DNA of 64,000 nt from Chitinophaga sp. Ak27. Lineage in GTDB: Bacteria > Bacteroidota > Bacteroidia > Chitinophagales > Chitinophagaceae. The notes beneath the pieces are model-generated. The model made no database searches and was not told the DNA's origin. It was given only the letters and a program-made list of their open reading frames with translations. Made by a program: the position numbers and the translations under genes. Positions 1 to 10,584 of this stretch are shown piece after piece. The stretch's first letter is position 1; each line of letters starts with the position of its first letter. Location: assembly GCF_012726295.1 (NCBI RefSeq), contig NZ_JABAOB010000002.1, forward strand, positions 806,001-870,000, given 5' to 3'.

Positions 1-2
1 CT

Positions 3-3000
3 GCCAAATTACTATGGATACTGCTGATAGTTGCACTGCTGCCGGTTTGCGCTGCCGCGCAAAATGTAACCGTATCCGTAAAAAATGTGCCGCTCGAAAA
101 AGTATTTGCCGTGCTGAAACAACAGACCGGCTACTCCTTTATCTGGCGCGGACAAACCACACCGGCCATGAATAAGGTATCACTGGAATGCGCCAACGAA
201 TCGTTTACAAAGGTGCTGGGCACGCTGCTGGACCGCCTTTCGCTGCAATATGAAATAACAGATAAGATTGTAGTGATCACCAAAAAGGAAACGCCGGCTA
301 CTACCGGAAAAGAGCAGCCGCCGATGACCATCACCGGGCAAATCAGCGATGAAAAAGGGGGAACGTTGCCAGGCGTAACGATCCGGGTAAAGGGAACTGC
401 TTCCGGCGCTACCACCGACGCGCAGGGACGTTTCTCCATTAATGTTCCCGGGGAAAACAGTGTGCTCATATGTTCCTATGTGGGCTTTGAGCAGAGAGAA
501 GTGATGGTAGCCGGTCAACAAACACTACATATCACCCTGAAGTTGCAGAGTGCCTCTCTCAACGACCTGGTGGTAGTGGGATATGGCACGCAACAGAAAA
601 AGAACGTTACCTCATCCATCTCCTCTGTAAAAGGCAGTGAGCTGACGGGCATAGCAGTTACCAGCCTTGATGGCGCCCTGCAGGGCAAAGCCGCAGGTAT
701 ACAGGTAGTACAGAACTCCGGCGCTCCGGGCGATGAAACGTATATCCGTATCCGTGGTAACGGCTCCCTGTTTGGCGAAAACAGGCCCCTGTACGTAATC
801 GATGGTGTACCCATGAGCAACCTGCCTGCCGCCCAATACGGCATTTCCGGCGATGGACAGCGGATCGCCACTACCAATAATATTAATCCCAACGACATAC
901 AATCGGTTGAAATCCTGAAAGACGCTGCCGCCGCTGCCATCTACGGTTCCCGGGGCGCCAACGGCGTCATCCTCATTACCACCAAAAGAGGCGCAGAGGG
1001 AAAGTCAAGGTTTAATTTCAGCATGTATACCGGCGTTGCCGATATTCCGAAGCGGCTGCCTGTGTTAAACGGCGAACAATTTGTAACGCTGTTTAAAGAA
1101 TCAAGGGCCAACGCCGGGATGCCCGACGATCCGGCTATTGTAAACACAGGCCGAAATACCAACTGGCAGGACGCCATCTTCAGATCGGCGCCGGTATCCA
1201 ACTATAACCTGTCTATCTCCGGCGGTTCCGGAAAAACATCCCACTATGTTTCCCTTGGCTACCTCGATCAAACTGGTACCATTGTGGGATTACAGCATTT
1301 TAAGCGCTATAACGGGCGGGTGAATTTCGACTTCGCCGCTACAGATAAATTAAAAATAGGAGTCAACCTTACCGGGGTACGTTCTATCAACAACCGCATG
1401 GATAACAGCTTTTCCGGTCAGTCTGTACTGGCGCTGGCCCTGATAGAAAATCCCAACGATCCTATTTACAATCCCAATGGTACTTATTATACCGACCCGG
1501 GCCGCCACTGGACTAACCCCGTAATGATCGCCAATAACCTGCGTTTCCAGTCGATCGTAAACAGCTATATCGGCAACGTATTCGGCGAATACAGCATTTT
1601 GCCCGGTCTGAAGTTCAAAACCAGCTTCGGTTTTGATAACCAGCAGGTCACCGACGACCGGTACCAGTCCAAGCTGGTTAACAATGGCTCGGCCGCCAGT
1701 GGCTTTGTATCCGTGTTTACACAGTTTTTATGGGTCAATGAAAATACCCTCTCGTATACGCCTGTCTTCAAAGGCCGGCATAAATTAACTGCCATGCTCG
1801 GACAGAGTACACAAGAAGCCAACGTACGGCGTATAGGCGTTTCCGGCAATACCAACTCCACCGATATTATACAGGCGGTAACAGGGTTTACCTCCCTGTC
1901 GTCGCCAATAGACTATCGCTCGCAATGGGGACTGGTATCCTATTTCGGCAGGATCAGTTACAACTACGACGACCGCTACCTGCTGGAAGGCGTGGCCCGT
2001 ACAGACGGATCTTCCCGTTTTGGAGCCAACAAGAAATATGGGTTCTTCCCGTCCATTTCTGCCGGCTGGCGCATTATCAATGAAAATTTCATGAAGCAGC
2101 AACGCTTTTTCAATGACCTGAAGATTCGTGCCAGTATAGGCGTTACCGGGAATAACGAGGGCCTTGGCTCAGATTTTCCTTCCCTGGCTACTTATTCTAC
2201 CGGGTATAACTATGGCACCGAGGCGGGAATTGCGGCTACCTCCCTGTCGAATGTTGACCTCAGCTGGGAAGCTACCACTGCTACCAACCTGGGACTGGAT
2301 GTATCTTTCCTGGACAGCCGCATTAACGTCACTATTGATGCTTACCGCAAACTCACCAACCGCCTGATCTTTAAACTGGACCTGCCCTACACTTCGGGCT
2401 TCGCCCGCACCAACGGCGCTAACATAGGCCAGCTGCTCAATAAAGGACTGGAAATTTCTGTGAATACCGACAACATCCGGGGCGCTTTTACCTGGAGCAC
2501 CAATTTCAACCTGTATTTCAACCGCAATAAGATTACCAGTCTGCCTGAAACCGTGGTGGGAGACCCATCCAGCTCTGATTTCACAGAAAGCCTGCCAGGG
2601 TCATTTTATACCAGCCAGCCTACCAGCATATTTCGTGTAGGCGAGCCTGTTGGTTCATTTTTCGGCTACCGCAATAAAGGCGTAGATCCGGCTACCGGCA
2701 ACATGATCTATGATGATATTAATAAAGACGGGAAAATAACTGCGGCCGACCGCGTCATCCTGGGTACCGCGCAACCGGATTTTACAGGTGGCCTTACCAA
2801 TACCTTTGGCTACAAAGGAGTAGATCTGAGCTTTTTCTTTTACTGGTCGTACGGCAATAAAGTATACAATCAAACCCGCAGTATGCTGGAAAGAATGAGC
2901 AGCTATAACAACGGCGACGCTAAAACGCTGAACCGCTGGACGCCGCAGAACACCATTACCGACGTGCCACGCGCCGTATTCAACGATCCTACGGTGCCAG

Positions 3001-3290
3001 GTAGTTTAACCAACGGAGAAGTGTCGCAACGCTTTGTTGAAGATGGTTCGTTTATCAGGATGAAGAATATTACGCTGGGGTATACCATCCCTTCTGCTAC
3101 CTTGAAAAAAGTACGCATCAGCAGTGCCCGCGTATATGTGAGCGCACAGAATCTCTTTCTCATTACCAACTATTCCGGTTTAGATCCGGAATCGCAGAAC
3201 CAGTCGGTAAAAAATTCGCAGCTGGGCATCGACTGGGCCGTACAGCCGCAGGCACGCACGTTCCTGGTAGGATTAAATGTGAACTTTTAA
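3..3290 (+). CDS. SusC/RagA-type TonB-dependent outer-membrane transporter, 5' end outside window
   Basis: This is an outer-membrane TonB-dependent transporter that moves glycans or other bulky nutrients together with the SusD lipoprotein encoded next. The frame is open from base 3 and the upstream residues read as a signal peptide (hydrophobic core, then an AAAQ cleavage site near base 60), so the true start lies before the window; the GTG at 87 is internal. After the signal come a short STN domain (about 30 to 75 residues from the visible start), a carboxypeptidase-like regulatory domain (ITGQISDEKGG onward), the plug with VVVGYGTQQKK and a barrel ending in an aromatic-rich strand (VGLNVNF). 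The STN domain usually means signalling to an ECF sigma/anti-sigma pair, which would be upstream and unseen. The substrate is not known. Confidence 0.95.
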   Translation, partial: AKLLWILLIVALLPVCAAAQNVTVSVKNVPLEKVFAVLKQQTGYSFIWRGQTTPAMNKVSLECANESFTKVLGTLLDRLSLQYEITDKIVVITKKETPATTGKEQPPMTITGQISDEKGGTLPGVTIRVKGTASGATTDAQGRFSINVPGENSVLICSYVGFEQREVMVAGQQTLHITLKLQSASLNDLVVVGYGTQQKKNVTSSISSVKGSELTGIAVTSLDGALQGKAAGIQVVQNSGAPGDETYIRIRGNGSLFGENRPLYVIDGVPMSNLPAAQYGISGDGQRIATTNNINPNDIQSVEILKDAAAAAIYGSRGANGVILITTKRGAEGKSRFNFSMYTGVADIPKRLPVLNGEQFVTLFKESRANAGMPDDPAIVNTGRNTNWQDAIFRSAPVSNYNLSISGGSGKTSHYVSLGYLDQTGTIVGLQHFKRYNGRVNFDFAATDKLKIGVNLTGVRSINNRMDNSFSGQSVLALALIENPNDPIYNPNGTYYTDPGRHWTNPVMIANNLRFQSIVNSYIGNVFGEYSILPGLKFKTSFGFDNQQVTDDRYQSKLVNNGSAASGFVSVFTQFLWVNENTLSYTPVFKGRHKLTAMLGQSTQEANVRRIGVSGNTNSTDIIQAVTGFTSLSSPIDYRSQWGLVSYFGRISYNYDDRYLLEGVARTDGSSRFGANKKYGFFPSISAGWRIINENFMKQQRFFNDLKIRASIGVTGNNEGLGSDFPSLATYSTGYNYGTEAGIAATSLSNVDLSWEATTATNLGLDVSFLDSRINVTIDAYRKLTNRLIFKLDLPYTSGFARTNGANIGQLLNKGLEISVNTDNIRGAFTWSTNFNLYFNRNKITSLPETVVGDPSSSDFTESLPGSFYTSQPTSIFRVGEPVGSFFGYRNKGVDPATGNMIYDDINKDGKITAADRVILGTAQPDFTGGLTNTFGYKGVDLSFFFYWSYGNKVYNQTRSMLERMSSYNNGDAKTLNRWTPQNTITDVPRAVFNDPTVPGSLTNGEVSQRFVEDGSFIRMKNITLGYTIPSATLKKVRISSARVYVSAQNLFLITNYSGLDPESQNQSVKNSQLGIDWAVQPQARTFLVGLNVNF

Positions 3291-3301
3291 AAGCAGCCGT
3301 T

Positions 3302-4690
3302 ATGAAAAATTTACGACTAATATATATCCTTCTTCTTTTTGCGTCCTGTACCAAAGTGCTGGACCAGGTACCGGAGTATACGATCGCGGACGAGAACTTC
3401 TGGCAAACCGGTAATGATGCCGAATCTGCCGCTGTAGGCATTTACCCGGCCATACAGAGCATGGCGGCGCAGTTTCCGCTGGCCTTTGATGCCGGCTCTG
3501 ATGCCACTACCGCTTTGCTGATCAACTACAGCCCTTTTTCTACCCATGGCATCCCGGTAGATAACCTGATCGTAGCTGCTTACTGGCAGAATAACTATAC
3601 CGGTATTGGCCGCGCCAACGATTTGCTGAAGCATGTACCACCCATGAAAGATAGTTTGTTTGCTCCCGGCCGCAAAGAACAGCTGTTGGGAGAAGCACAT
3701 TTTCTGCGGGCCTATTTTTATTTTAACCTCGTAAAAGCCTATGGAGCCGTGCCTTTAGTGCTGGAGCCTTATACTTCCTTTAATGCTGATTTTACGGTGC
3801 CCCGTACTTCAGTAGACAGCATTTTCAAACAGATTATTGCCGACCTGAAAATTGCAGAGGCAAGTCTGCCGCCTACTTTTGCCGCTGCCGTTACCACCCG
3901 GGGACGCGCCAGTCAGGGTGGGGCCAAAGCCTTGCTGGCCAAGGCATACCTGAGCATAAAGGATTATAATGCTGCTGCCTCCAAAGCTCTGGAAGTGATG
4001 AACAGCCCGGTGTATAGCCTGGTATCCGGCAGTGCGGCCTATAGCGGTATGTTTTCTACCAGCGGTAAAAACAGCACGGAAGCAATCTTTGAAATCCAAT
4101 ATGTCAGTGCTTCTGCACAGAGCAATGGTTTGTACAGCTATTATATTCCAGCCAATGGGATCCCGGCCGGGCTTCAAACCGGCGGCTACCAGATTGCGCC
4201 TACTACCAAAATTATTAATGCATATGAAGATGGCGATATCCGTAAAACTGCGGCATTGGGCTTCAACAATGCTACGCCGGCTTTGCCTTATGTCAACAAG
4301 TATACCCGCTTAACCAATGGTACAGAACCTGATATTATTGCCCTGCGTTTGGCAGATATCATACTGGTGAGGGCAGAAGCGTTGAACAACCTGGGGCAAA
4401 CGGCCGATGCAGTAGCTGCCCTGAATATTATTCGCCGCCGTGCCTTCGGGTTACCGACAGATCAACCTTCTGCCCACGATTACCCGCAGGCGGGAGAAAC
4501 AGACCTGGCGCTGGCCATCGAAAACGAGCGGTTTAAAGAACTGGCCTTTGAAGGACACCGCTTTTATGACCTGGTACGCACCGGCAGGGCAACCGCCGTG
4601 CTGGGCATCACCGCCGATCAAACCCTATGGCCCATCCCGCTGCGGGAAATTGGCCGTAACCCACGGCTGGTGCAGAATAATGGTTATTAA
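3302..4690 (+). CDS. SusD/RagB family nutrient-binding lipoprotein
   Basis: This is the surface glycan-binding partner of the SusC transporter encoded 11 bases upstream; the two form one import complex. The 462-residue protein starts with a short signal ending in a lipobox (LLFASC, Cys16), so it should be lipid anchored. Typical SusD features are visible: helical TPR-like stretches (GEAHFLRAYFYFNLVKAYG), the RGRASQGGAKALLAKAYL segment, and the C-terminal ENERFKELAFEGHRFYDLVRTG and LWPIPLREI motifs. The start at 3302 directly precedes the signal peptide. The ligand cannot be told from the sequence. Confidence 0.95.
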   Translation: MKNLRLIYILLLFASCTKVLDQVPEYTIADENFWQTGNDAESAAVGIYPAIQSMAAQFPLAFDAGSDATTALLINYSPFSTHGIPVDNLIVAAYWQNNYTGIGRANDLLKHVPPMKDSLFAPGRKEQLLGEAHFLRAYFYFNLVKAYGAVPLVLEPYTSFNADFTVPRTSVDSIFKQIIADLKIAEASLPPTFAAAVTTRGRASQGGAKALLAKAYLSIKDYNAAASKALEVMNSPVYSLVSGSAAYSGMFSTSGKNSTEAIFEIQYVSASAQSNGLYSYYIPANGIPAGLQTGGYQIAPTTKIINAYEDGDIRKTAALGFNNATPALPYVNKYTRLTNGTEPDIIALRLADIILVRAEALNNLGQTADAVAALNIIRRRAFGLPTDQPSAHDYPQAGETDLALAIENERFKELAFEGHRFYDLVRTGRATAVLGITADQTLWPIPLREIGRNPRLVQNNGY

Positions 4691-4710
4691 TCCCTCAAAA
4701 AATAATAAAG

Positions 4711-6864
4711 ATGAAAAACATTATTACTACTATCCTGTTGCTGTCCGCCAACCTTGTATACGGCCAGTACACTACCACCTGGGTAGGCAACAATTTTTCT
4801 GATGTAGCCAATCACGTAGGTAATTGTGCCCGCTCTATGTGGGTGTCGCCGGAAGGGGTGGTATATACCGCCTCCATGTGGGATGAAAAGGGACGTAATA
4901 TTGGTATTTATCAGCAGGGCGCTACCCTTGGATCTATGGGCGGTAACAAAGAGTCGCAGGGCAGCGCTATTGGCGGCAACGCTACCTATATCTTCACCGC
5001 GCAGCAGGCGCCCAATGCCGGGAAGGTAGGCCGCTATAACCGGGCTACCAAGATCCGGGACCTGCTATTTACTGCCAGCACAGGTACGGGCGATGCCATA
5101 CAGGGCATTGCTGTTTCCGGTGAGCGGGTATTTGTGAGCGACTCCACTGGTAGCCGCGTGGAAGTATTTACCACGGCAGGCGTAAAAATCCGGGAATGGG
5201 CGGTTACGCACCCGGGAGCTATCGCGGTAGACAGCGCCGGGGCCGTGTGGGTGGTACTGCTGGGCACGGGTACGGTACAACGTTTTGATTCTACCGGCGT
5301 GGCAGGACTCGTATTAAATGTGGGCGCCACCGCGCGCCCTTCTGCCCTCTATGCCGACAGTGCCCGCGGGCAGCTGCTCATAGGCGATCAGGGACCCGAT
5401 ATGAATATCAAGGTATACGCAAACCTAACGGGAACGCCTGTATTAACAAGCACTTTTGGCGTAACAGGCGGTTATCTCAACGAAACGTCCGGTACCCGCG
5501 GTGCCACCGGTGATAAGCGTTTTACGCGGGTAGTGGGGATAGGCCGCGATACGGCGGGGAACTTATATGTGTTGAATAATCCCTGGGGAGGTACCTGGGA
5601 CTTAGGGAGAAATGGCGCTACAGACATTCACTGTTACAATAATGCCGGTACGTTGCAATGGACCTTGCAGGCCCTGAATTTTGAAGGGAATGCTGCCGCC
5701 GATGCAGGAACGGATGGGGAGCTATTGTACAGCGGCAATCTTATTTATTCCTATACAGGTACAGACGGAGGCTCGTATGTGGCCAACACCGTAGATCCTT
5801 ACCGCTATCCGCAGGATGCCCGTATACAAATGAGTGATCATAGCAGGGGCGAACACTTTGGCCACCTCGCCAATGTAGGCGGACATCGTATCCTGGTAGC
5901 CAATAACCAAAATGCTGATATCTTTTACACTTACTATTTTAATCCCGCTACCGATGGATATATCGCCATTCCGGGAGATACCATCAGCAAAGTAAGAAAT
6001 GGTTTTTGCCTGGACTCCGTGGGAGATATCTGGATTTCGCAGGATAAAACCAATGCAATACAGCATTATCCATTAACCGGTTTTGCCAGCAATGGAAAGC
6101 CGATATGGGGCCCGGTTATTTCTACGCCTACACCTGCCTCCATTGCCCGGTTAAACCGCCTGGAATATATACCTGCCAGCGATATAATGGTGCTGGCCGG
6201 CGGCAATACCGACTGGACACTGATTGGCAACCGGGTAGAAGTGTACCGGGGATGGGTAGCCGGAAATCGTACCCCCGATACCGTTATTACGCTGAGCAGG
6301 GCCCAGGCCAAGTCTATGTCGGCCGCCGGCAACTACCTCTTTGTAGGCTATTATGCGATTCCCGATATCGATGTATTTGACCTGAGAACAGCCGCCCTGG
6401 TATTAACGATGAACAGCAGCAACCCGGCGGTATATGTGGGCAACGATGTGGATTCGCAATATGGTATCAAAGCGTATCACCGTTCCAACGGCGAATATTA
6501 TATTACGAAAGACGATTACAATGCCAACAAGGTAGTGCTGTACCGCTGGACGCCGGCTCCGGATTCAGCCCCCGCGCCGGCTGCTGCACTGATGCATATG
6601 AAGGTGGTAAATGAAAATGGCTTGTCCGTATATCCGAACCCGGTAGTGAACACGTTGCATATCGATTTACCGTCAACAAAAGCGAAGGGCTGTGTCATCC
6701 GCGTGTACGACATCTCCGGAAAACTCATTAAAAACACCCTGGTAAAAACAAGCGAAGCCGTAAACATAGATGTAAGCAACCTGCCATCCAGTGCTTACAT
6801 CCTGGTGATCACAGATGCCGCTACCGGTACCGCGATAGGCCGGCGAAAGTTTATAAAGCAATAA
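4711..6864 (+). CDS. Secreted beta-propeller protein with type IX secretion sorting domain
   Basis: A 717-residue secreted protein in the SusCD operon. It has a signal peptide (MKNIITTILLLSANLVYGQ) and then repeated blades with NHL/lactonase-like phrases (GIAVSGERVFVSDSTG, VGIGRDTAGNLYVLNNPWGG, NGFCLDSVGDIWISQ). The last 80 residues (LSVYPNPVVNTLHID, RVYDISGKLI, SSAYILVI) match the type A C-terminal sorting domain of the type IX secretion system, so the protein should reach the cell surface or medium. It starts 20 bases after susD and ends 3 bases before the glycosidase gene. Propellers in such loci bind or process sugars, but no catalytic residues could be assigned here. Confidence 0.8.
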   Translation: MKNIITTILLLSANLVYGQYTTTWVGNNFSDVANHVGNCARSMWVSPEGVVYTASMWDEKGRNIGIYQQGATLGSMGGNKESQGSAIGGNATYIFTAQQAPNAGKVGRYNRATKIRDLLFTASTGTGDAIQGIAVSGERVFVSDSTGSRVEVFTTAGVKIREWAVTHPGAIAVDSAGAVWVVLLGTGTVQRFDSTGVAGLVLNVGATARPSALYADSARGQLLIGDQGPDMNIKVYANLTGTPVLTSTFGVTGGYLNETSGTRGATGDKRFTRVVGIGRDTAGNLYVLNNPWGGTWDLGRNGATDIHCYNNAGTLQWTLQALNFEGNAAADAGTDGELLYSGNLIYSYTGTDGGSYVANTVDPYRYPQDARIQMSDHSRGEHFGHLANVGGHRILVANNQNADIFYTYYFNPATDGYIAIPGDTISKVRNGFCLDSVGDIWISQDKTNAIQHYPLTGFASNGKPIWGPVISTPTPASIARLNRLEYIPASDIMVLAGGNTDWTLIGNRVEVYRGWVAGNRTPDTVITLSRAQAKSMSAAGNYLFVGYYAIPDIDVFDLRTAALVLTMNSSNPAVYVGNDVDSQYGIKAYHRSNGEYYITKDDYNANKVVLYRWTPAPDSAPAPAAALMHMKVVNENGLSVYPNPVVNTLHIDLPSTKAKGCVIRVYDISGKLIKNTLVKTSEAVNIDVSNLPSSAYILVITDAATGTAIGRRKFIKQ

Positions 6865-6867
6865 CAG

Positions 6868-9800
6868 ATGAAATATATATGGATGACTGCACTGGCACTG
6901 ATCAGTGTGGTAAACAGCATGGCCCAGATGAAAGCACCGGAAGAATGGGTAAACTACGAATCGGTGATGGGTGTCAAAAACCGTCAGCGGCATTATGATT
7001 ACAGCGTGATGCTGACACGCGCGGCTATTCCCTCCAACGTATTGTGGCCGGGAGAACAGCCGTCGTATACAATACAGGTGGTAAATGAATTGAATGAACC
7101 GTTGGTAGCCGATGGGAAGATAGAATTGATTAGCTATGCCACGAAGGGGCGTCCGGGTGATATATGGCTGCCGGAAATGGAGCGGCATGCTATGATAAGC
7201 AGCACGCCGGTAAAAGTAAAGATAGACGCCAGGGGATATGTAAACCTGGAACACGCACCGCAAATCCCCAACCGCTTCGGCGGATATGCACTGGTGCTGG
7301 ACCTGGGAAAGTATGGACGCCGATTTATCACCAGTTTGGTACGTACATTTAAAGCCAATCCACAGCGGATCCAGTATCCTAAGCAGTCGCTCGATGATAT
7401 GGGCGCAGATTTCCTCCAGCGGGTAGGTGTACAGGCCATCCGCATGGGTGTAGATTATACGCCTACTACCGCCAACGACTATACGGAAAAGATGGCGGCG
7501 CTGAATCGTAAGCTGGAAGAATATAAAGAGAAAAATATCACCGTATTGCTGATGTTTGGCGCGGGAACCGCCCCTCTGCCCCTGGGGAGGCCCCGTTCTT
7601 TCCTGGATTCGGCGGGTGTCATGAAAAAAACAAAACAGGACTTTGTATGGGCGCCATCGTCCGACCACGATTTCCAGGAGTTTGTACACCGGTTATGCGT
7701 GAAGTATGGATGGCCCAAAGGCCCGGTCACCGCGGTGTCGTTATGGAACGAACCGTGGGAGGGCGCTTCCATTTCCGGCTGGCAGTCGGATATTCCACGT
7801 TATCGCGAGATATATACAGTGATGGCCCAGGCAGTGCTGGAAGCCCGAAAAAGGGGAGCAGATGTATTGGTAGGTGGGGGGGACTCCAATTCCAATGCCT
7901 GGGACAAGCTGTTTGCAGACGGGAAAATGACCTTTCTGCCTATTTTCGATTTTTGTTCTATACACTACCAGGGTATCGAATCGCCTGCTATTTATCCCGA
8001 TTGGGTCAACAGGAAATCCCCGCATGGTCGCGTTAAAATATGGGATACAGAAAGCTGGGTAGGGAATACCGATGATCGTATAGGCCTTACCGTAGCCACC
8101 TGCCGTTCAGCCGGATATGACCGGTCCATGGGCATTTACGCCGGGTATATGTATACCGGCGGTCGCGGCAGTGAACGATTCACCCAACAGATACACACAC
8201 CGGCAGGTATGAAGGAAATGACCCGCATTCCGGATACCTGGTCGCAGGCAGCAGCCCTGGGGGCCGTACAGCACCTGGTAGGGGAGCGCGATTTTAAACA
8301 ATTGCTTTTCACCAACGGGCTGCCCTGGGTAATGGTATTTGACGGGACGCCGAAACAACCCGACGACGGCACTGTTGTGGTATGCGGCGATATAGGCGAG
8401 GCCTTTGGTCCCGAGCATGTCCTCTTTCGCGGCGTACGCGGACTATCCAGCAAAGGCGCATATGAACCTTTGCAGGGTGGTAGCATGACGCTACCCGCTG
8501 CGGGTGTACAGCTATACGATTTCTATGGTAACAACATCGCGCCGGTAGGCAGCAAGCTGGTGGTGCCGCTGAACAGCCAGGGATATTTCCTGCGTACCAA
8601 CGGCGGCAAAGGCTCTTTTGTCCGCCTGCTGCAAACCCTGAAAACCGCCCGGATAGAAGGTTATGAGCCGGTGGAAATTATTGCCCACGATATGACCGCA
8701 CGCATCGAGCAACGGCCTGTTATGCCGCTGCAGCTGACCAATATCCTTAACAGGCCGGTGACCGGCAACCTCCAGGTAACATTGGGAGGACTGCCGCTTC
8801 GTATACCCGACACCGTTCAGCTGGCCCCGCATGAAACCCGTATTATCCCGGTAAAAATCACCGGCGGCACGGCGGCAGTGAATAATACCTACCCGCTGCG
8901 CGTACGTTTCGACGCCGGCGCCGATGGCGTCGCCTCACACCAGGAAGATATGCATGTGAACGTGATATCACGGTTAGGAATACACGTAGATGGCAAACTG
9001 GATGACTGGAAAACGGCGCTGCCGCAAACCGTGAGCAGTAGTGGCGCGGCAACCGTCAGCGTAACGGAAGCCGCCTGGTATCCGTTTAAGAATTTTGATA
9101 CCAACGCCAACGGTTATGCAAACGGCTACTTCGCCTATGACGACCAGTACTTTTACTTTGCTTCCAAAGTAGCCGATAGTACGCCGCATCCGGGAACTTA
9201 CCGCTTTGAGCATTGTCCCGACGATGAATTCTTTTACCCAGATACGGCGTACGTCATGGATATGCGGCGTGCGCTGATCAGTAAAACAGGCAGCGTACCC
9301 GCAGATACATTGAGCGGTCTGCAACTGCCCAACGGCAATGGTTATACGATGCAGTACCTGGAGAGTGCCGATAATACTAACGCCTTCGGCATCGACCTGC
9401 AATTACCGGAAGACAGGCTTACGCAGGTAGGCCTTTATCTCCCTAACCTCCGGGTGCCGGGGATCATGGTGGAAGTATATAAAGGCAACCAGCGTTTGCT
9501 CCAACGCTACATCAAAGATTTGTGGAACGGCACCTGGGAGTTGTTGCCGCTTTCCGGCAAAGTACGGATCGTATTGCGTAGCAGGGACTGGTGGTACAGC
9601 GTGAAACTGGGAGCCGTACTGTTCGACGATGCTGCCGCTACCGATACGGCCAGGGAAGATTTTGATACCCGGGGCCATTGGAAAGGCGTGTATGGCAAGC
9701 GCGGCTATTATCTTGTAGGACAGCCATCGGCCTTGCCTGTCGGCGTTACGCTTTCCCTGCCGCATGAAGAGCTGAAATACCCGCTCGTTTGGCCAGCCGG

Positions 9801-10371
9801 GGTACGGCATTATACCTACCGTAAAAACCCTGTGACACCCGATAACTCCGGTTTAGGTTATTCATTCGATAACGTGTTGCTGGCCTTTAATGTAATTCCC
9901 GATGGGAAAGACGGCATGCTGGCCAATCCACCGGGAACGATGCCGCGATATACCGGCTATAAGTGTACCGACTACGAATATGCCATGAACCCTGTAGCGC
10001 CGGAATACGGCGGCGGCGCTGAAATATGGCGGCTGTTGACGCCGGGCTTAAACCGCAAGCATTTCTTCCCTCGTCAGCCTAAATCTGAAGGGGAGGGACC
10101 CGTAAAGAACGGACAACTGGTCATACGCCGGGAAGGCAACACGGTGATCACCGAATGTGCTATTCCCTGGGCTGAATTGCCGGATATAAAACAGGCGCTG
10201 GATAAAGGGCGGCAGATTAAGTTATCGTTCCGGGTAAACGACAATGGTGCGCCCGGTAGTTGTATGGAACTGGCGAAAGAGCGGAGCGTATCCAAGCTGA
10301 ATGCAAGGGCCTTTCATCCTGATTGGAAAACCCATTGGGCCAACGAAGTAGAGTTTGGAATAGAAAAATAA
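6868..10371 (+). CDS. Large secreted clan GH-A-like glycoside hydrolase with CBM9-like modules
   Basis: A 1167-residue exported protein (signal peptide ending in SMAQ) and the last gene of the SusCD operon. Residues about 180-480 look like a clan GH-A TIM barrel: VSLWNEPW carries the likely acid/base Glu295 and KIWDTESW the likely nucleophile Glu395, with SIHYQG on the strand between. The N-terminal 150 residues look like a beta-sandwich. The second half contains two CBM9/DOMON-like stretches, one beginning HVDGKLDDWK (about residue 708) with YDDQYFYFASKVAD, the other near the C-terminus (EGNTVITECAIPWAEL, LSFRVNDN). The exact GH family is not certain; GH39-like is a guess. It probably trims the glycan taken up by the SusCD pair. 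Confidence 0.75.
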   Translation: MKYIWMTALALISVVNSMAQMKAPEEWVNYESVMGVKNRQRHYDYSVMLTRAAIPSNVLWPGEQPSYTIQVVNELNEPLVADGKIELISYATKGRPGDIWLPEMERHAMISSTPVKVKIDARGYVNLEHAPQIPNRFGGYALVLDLGKYGRRFITSLVRTFKANPQRIQYPKQSLDDMGADFLQRVGVQAIRMGVDYTPTTANDYTEKMAALNRKLEEYKEKNITVLLMFGAGTAPLPLGRPRSFLDSAGVMKKTKQDFVWAPSSDHDFQEFVHRLCVKYGWPKGPVTAVSLWNEPWEGASISGWQSDIPRYREIYTVMAQAVLEARKRGADVLVGGGDSNSNAWDKLFADGKMTFLPIFDFCSIHYQGIESPAIYPDWVNRKSPHGRVKIWDTESWVGNTDDRIGLTVATCRSAGYDRSMGIYAGYMYTGGRGSERFTQQIHTPAGMKEMTRIPDTWSQAAALGAVQHLVGERDFKQLLFTNGLPWVMVFDGTPKQPDDGTVVVCGDIGEAFGPEHVLFRGVRGLSSKGAYEPLQGGSMTLPAAGVQLYDFYGNNIAPVGSKLVVPLNSQGYFLRTNGGKGSFVRLLQTLKTARIEGYEPVEIIAHDMTARIEQRPVMPLQLTNILNRPVTGNLQVTLGGLPLRIPDTVQLAPHETRIIPVKITGGTAAVNNTYPLRVRFDAGADGVASHQEDMHVNVISRLGIHVDGKLDDWKTALPQTVSSSGAATVSVTEAAWYPFKNFDTNANGYANGYFAYDDQYFYFASKVADSTPHPGTYRFEHCPDDEFFYPDTAYVMDMRRALISKTGSVPADTLSGLQLPNGNGYTMQYLESADNTNAFGIDLQLPEDRLTQVGLYLPNLRVPGIMVEVYKGNQRLLQRYIKDLWNGTWELLPLSGKVRIVLRSRDWWYSVKLGAVLFDDAAATDTAREDFDTRGHWKGVYGKRGYYLVGQPSALPVGVTLSLPHEELKYPLVWPAGVRHYTYRKNPVTPDNSGLGYSFDNVLLAFNVIPDGKDGMLANPPGTMPRYTGYKCTDYEYAMNPVAPEYGGGAEIWRLLTPGLNRKHFFPRQPKSEGEGPVKNGQLVIRREGNTVITECAIPWAELPDIKQALDKGRQIKLSFRVNDNGAPGSCMELAKERSVSKLNARAFHPDWKTHWANEVEFGIEK

Positions 10372-10387
10372 AGGATCATTAAGGAAG

Positions 10388-10437
10388 GCGTATGACAGGG
10401 CTGGCACCACCGGCCGCCCGTCATACGCTATTTTTTT
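10388..10437 (+). terminator. Rho-independent terminator of the SusCD operon
   Basis: The arms GCGTATGAC (10388-10396) and GTCATACGC (10420-10428) pair, with an inner GGGC/GCCC stem, and are followed by TATTTTTTT. It lies 16 bases after the glycosidase stop codon. Confidence 0.85.
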
Positions 10438-10584
10438 GTGGCTACCGGTAATAATGGTATAGCTTGCTCTTCCATCCTTCCACTAACTGTAGCAAAAAAG
10501 CAACAGTACGCTTACGGCAACCCCGCGTGTGGCGAGCCCGTCATAAAGGCAACATATTTGTGGTAGCTCTCCCGATATAAAATT

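Noticed and set aside
6673..7689. Long minus-strand open frame (338 codons) across the propeller and glycosidase genes
   Set aside because: It is the antisense of two well-supported genes, its protein is low-complexity His/Arg/Tyr-rich and matches no family.
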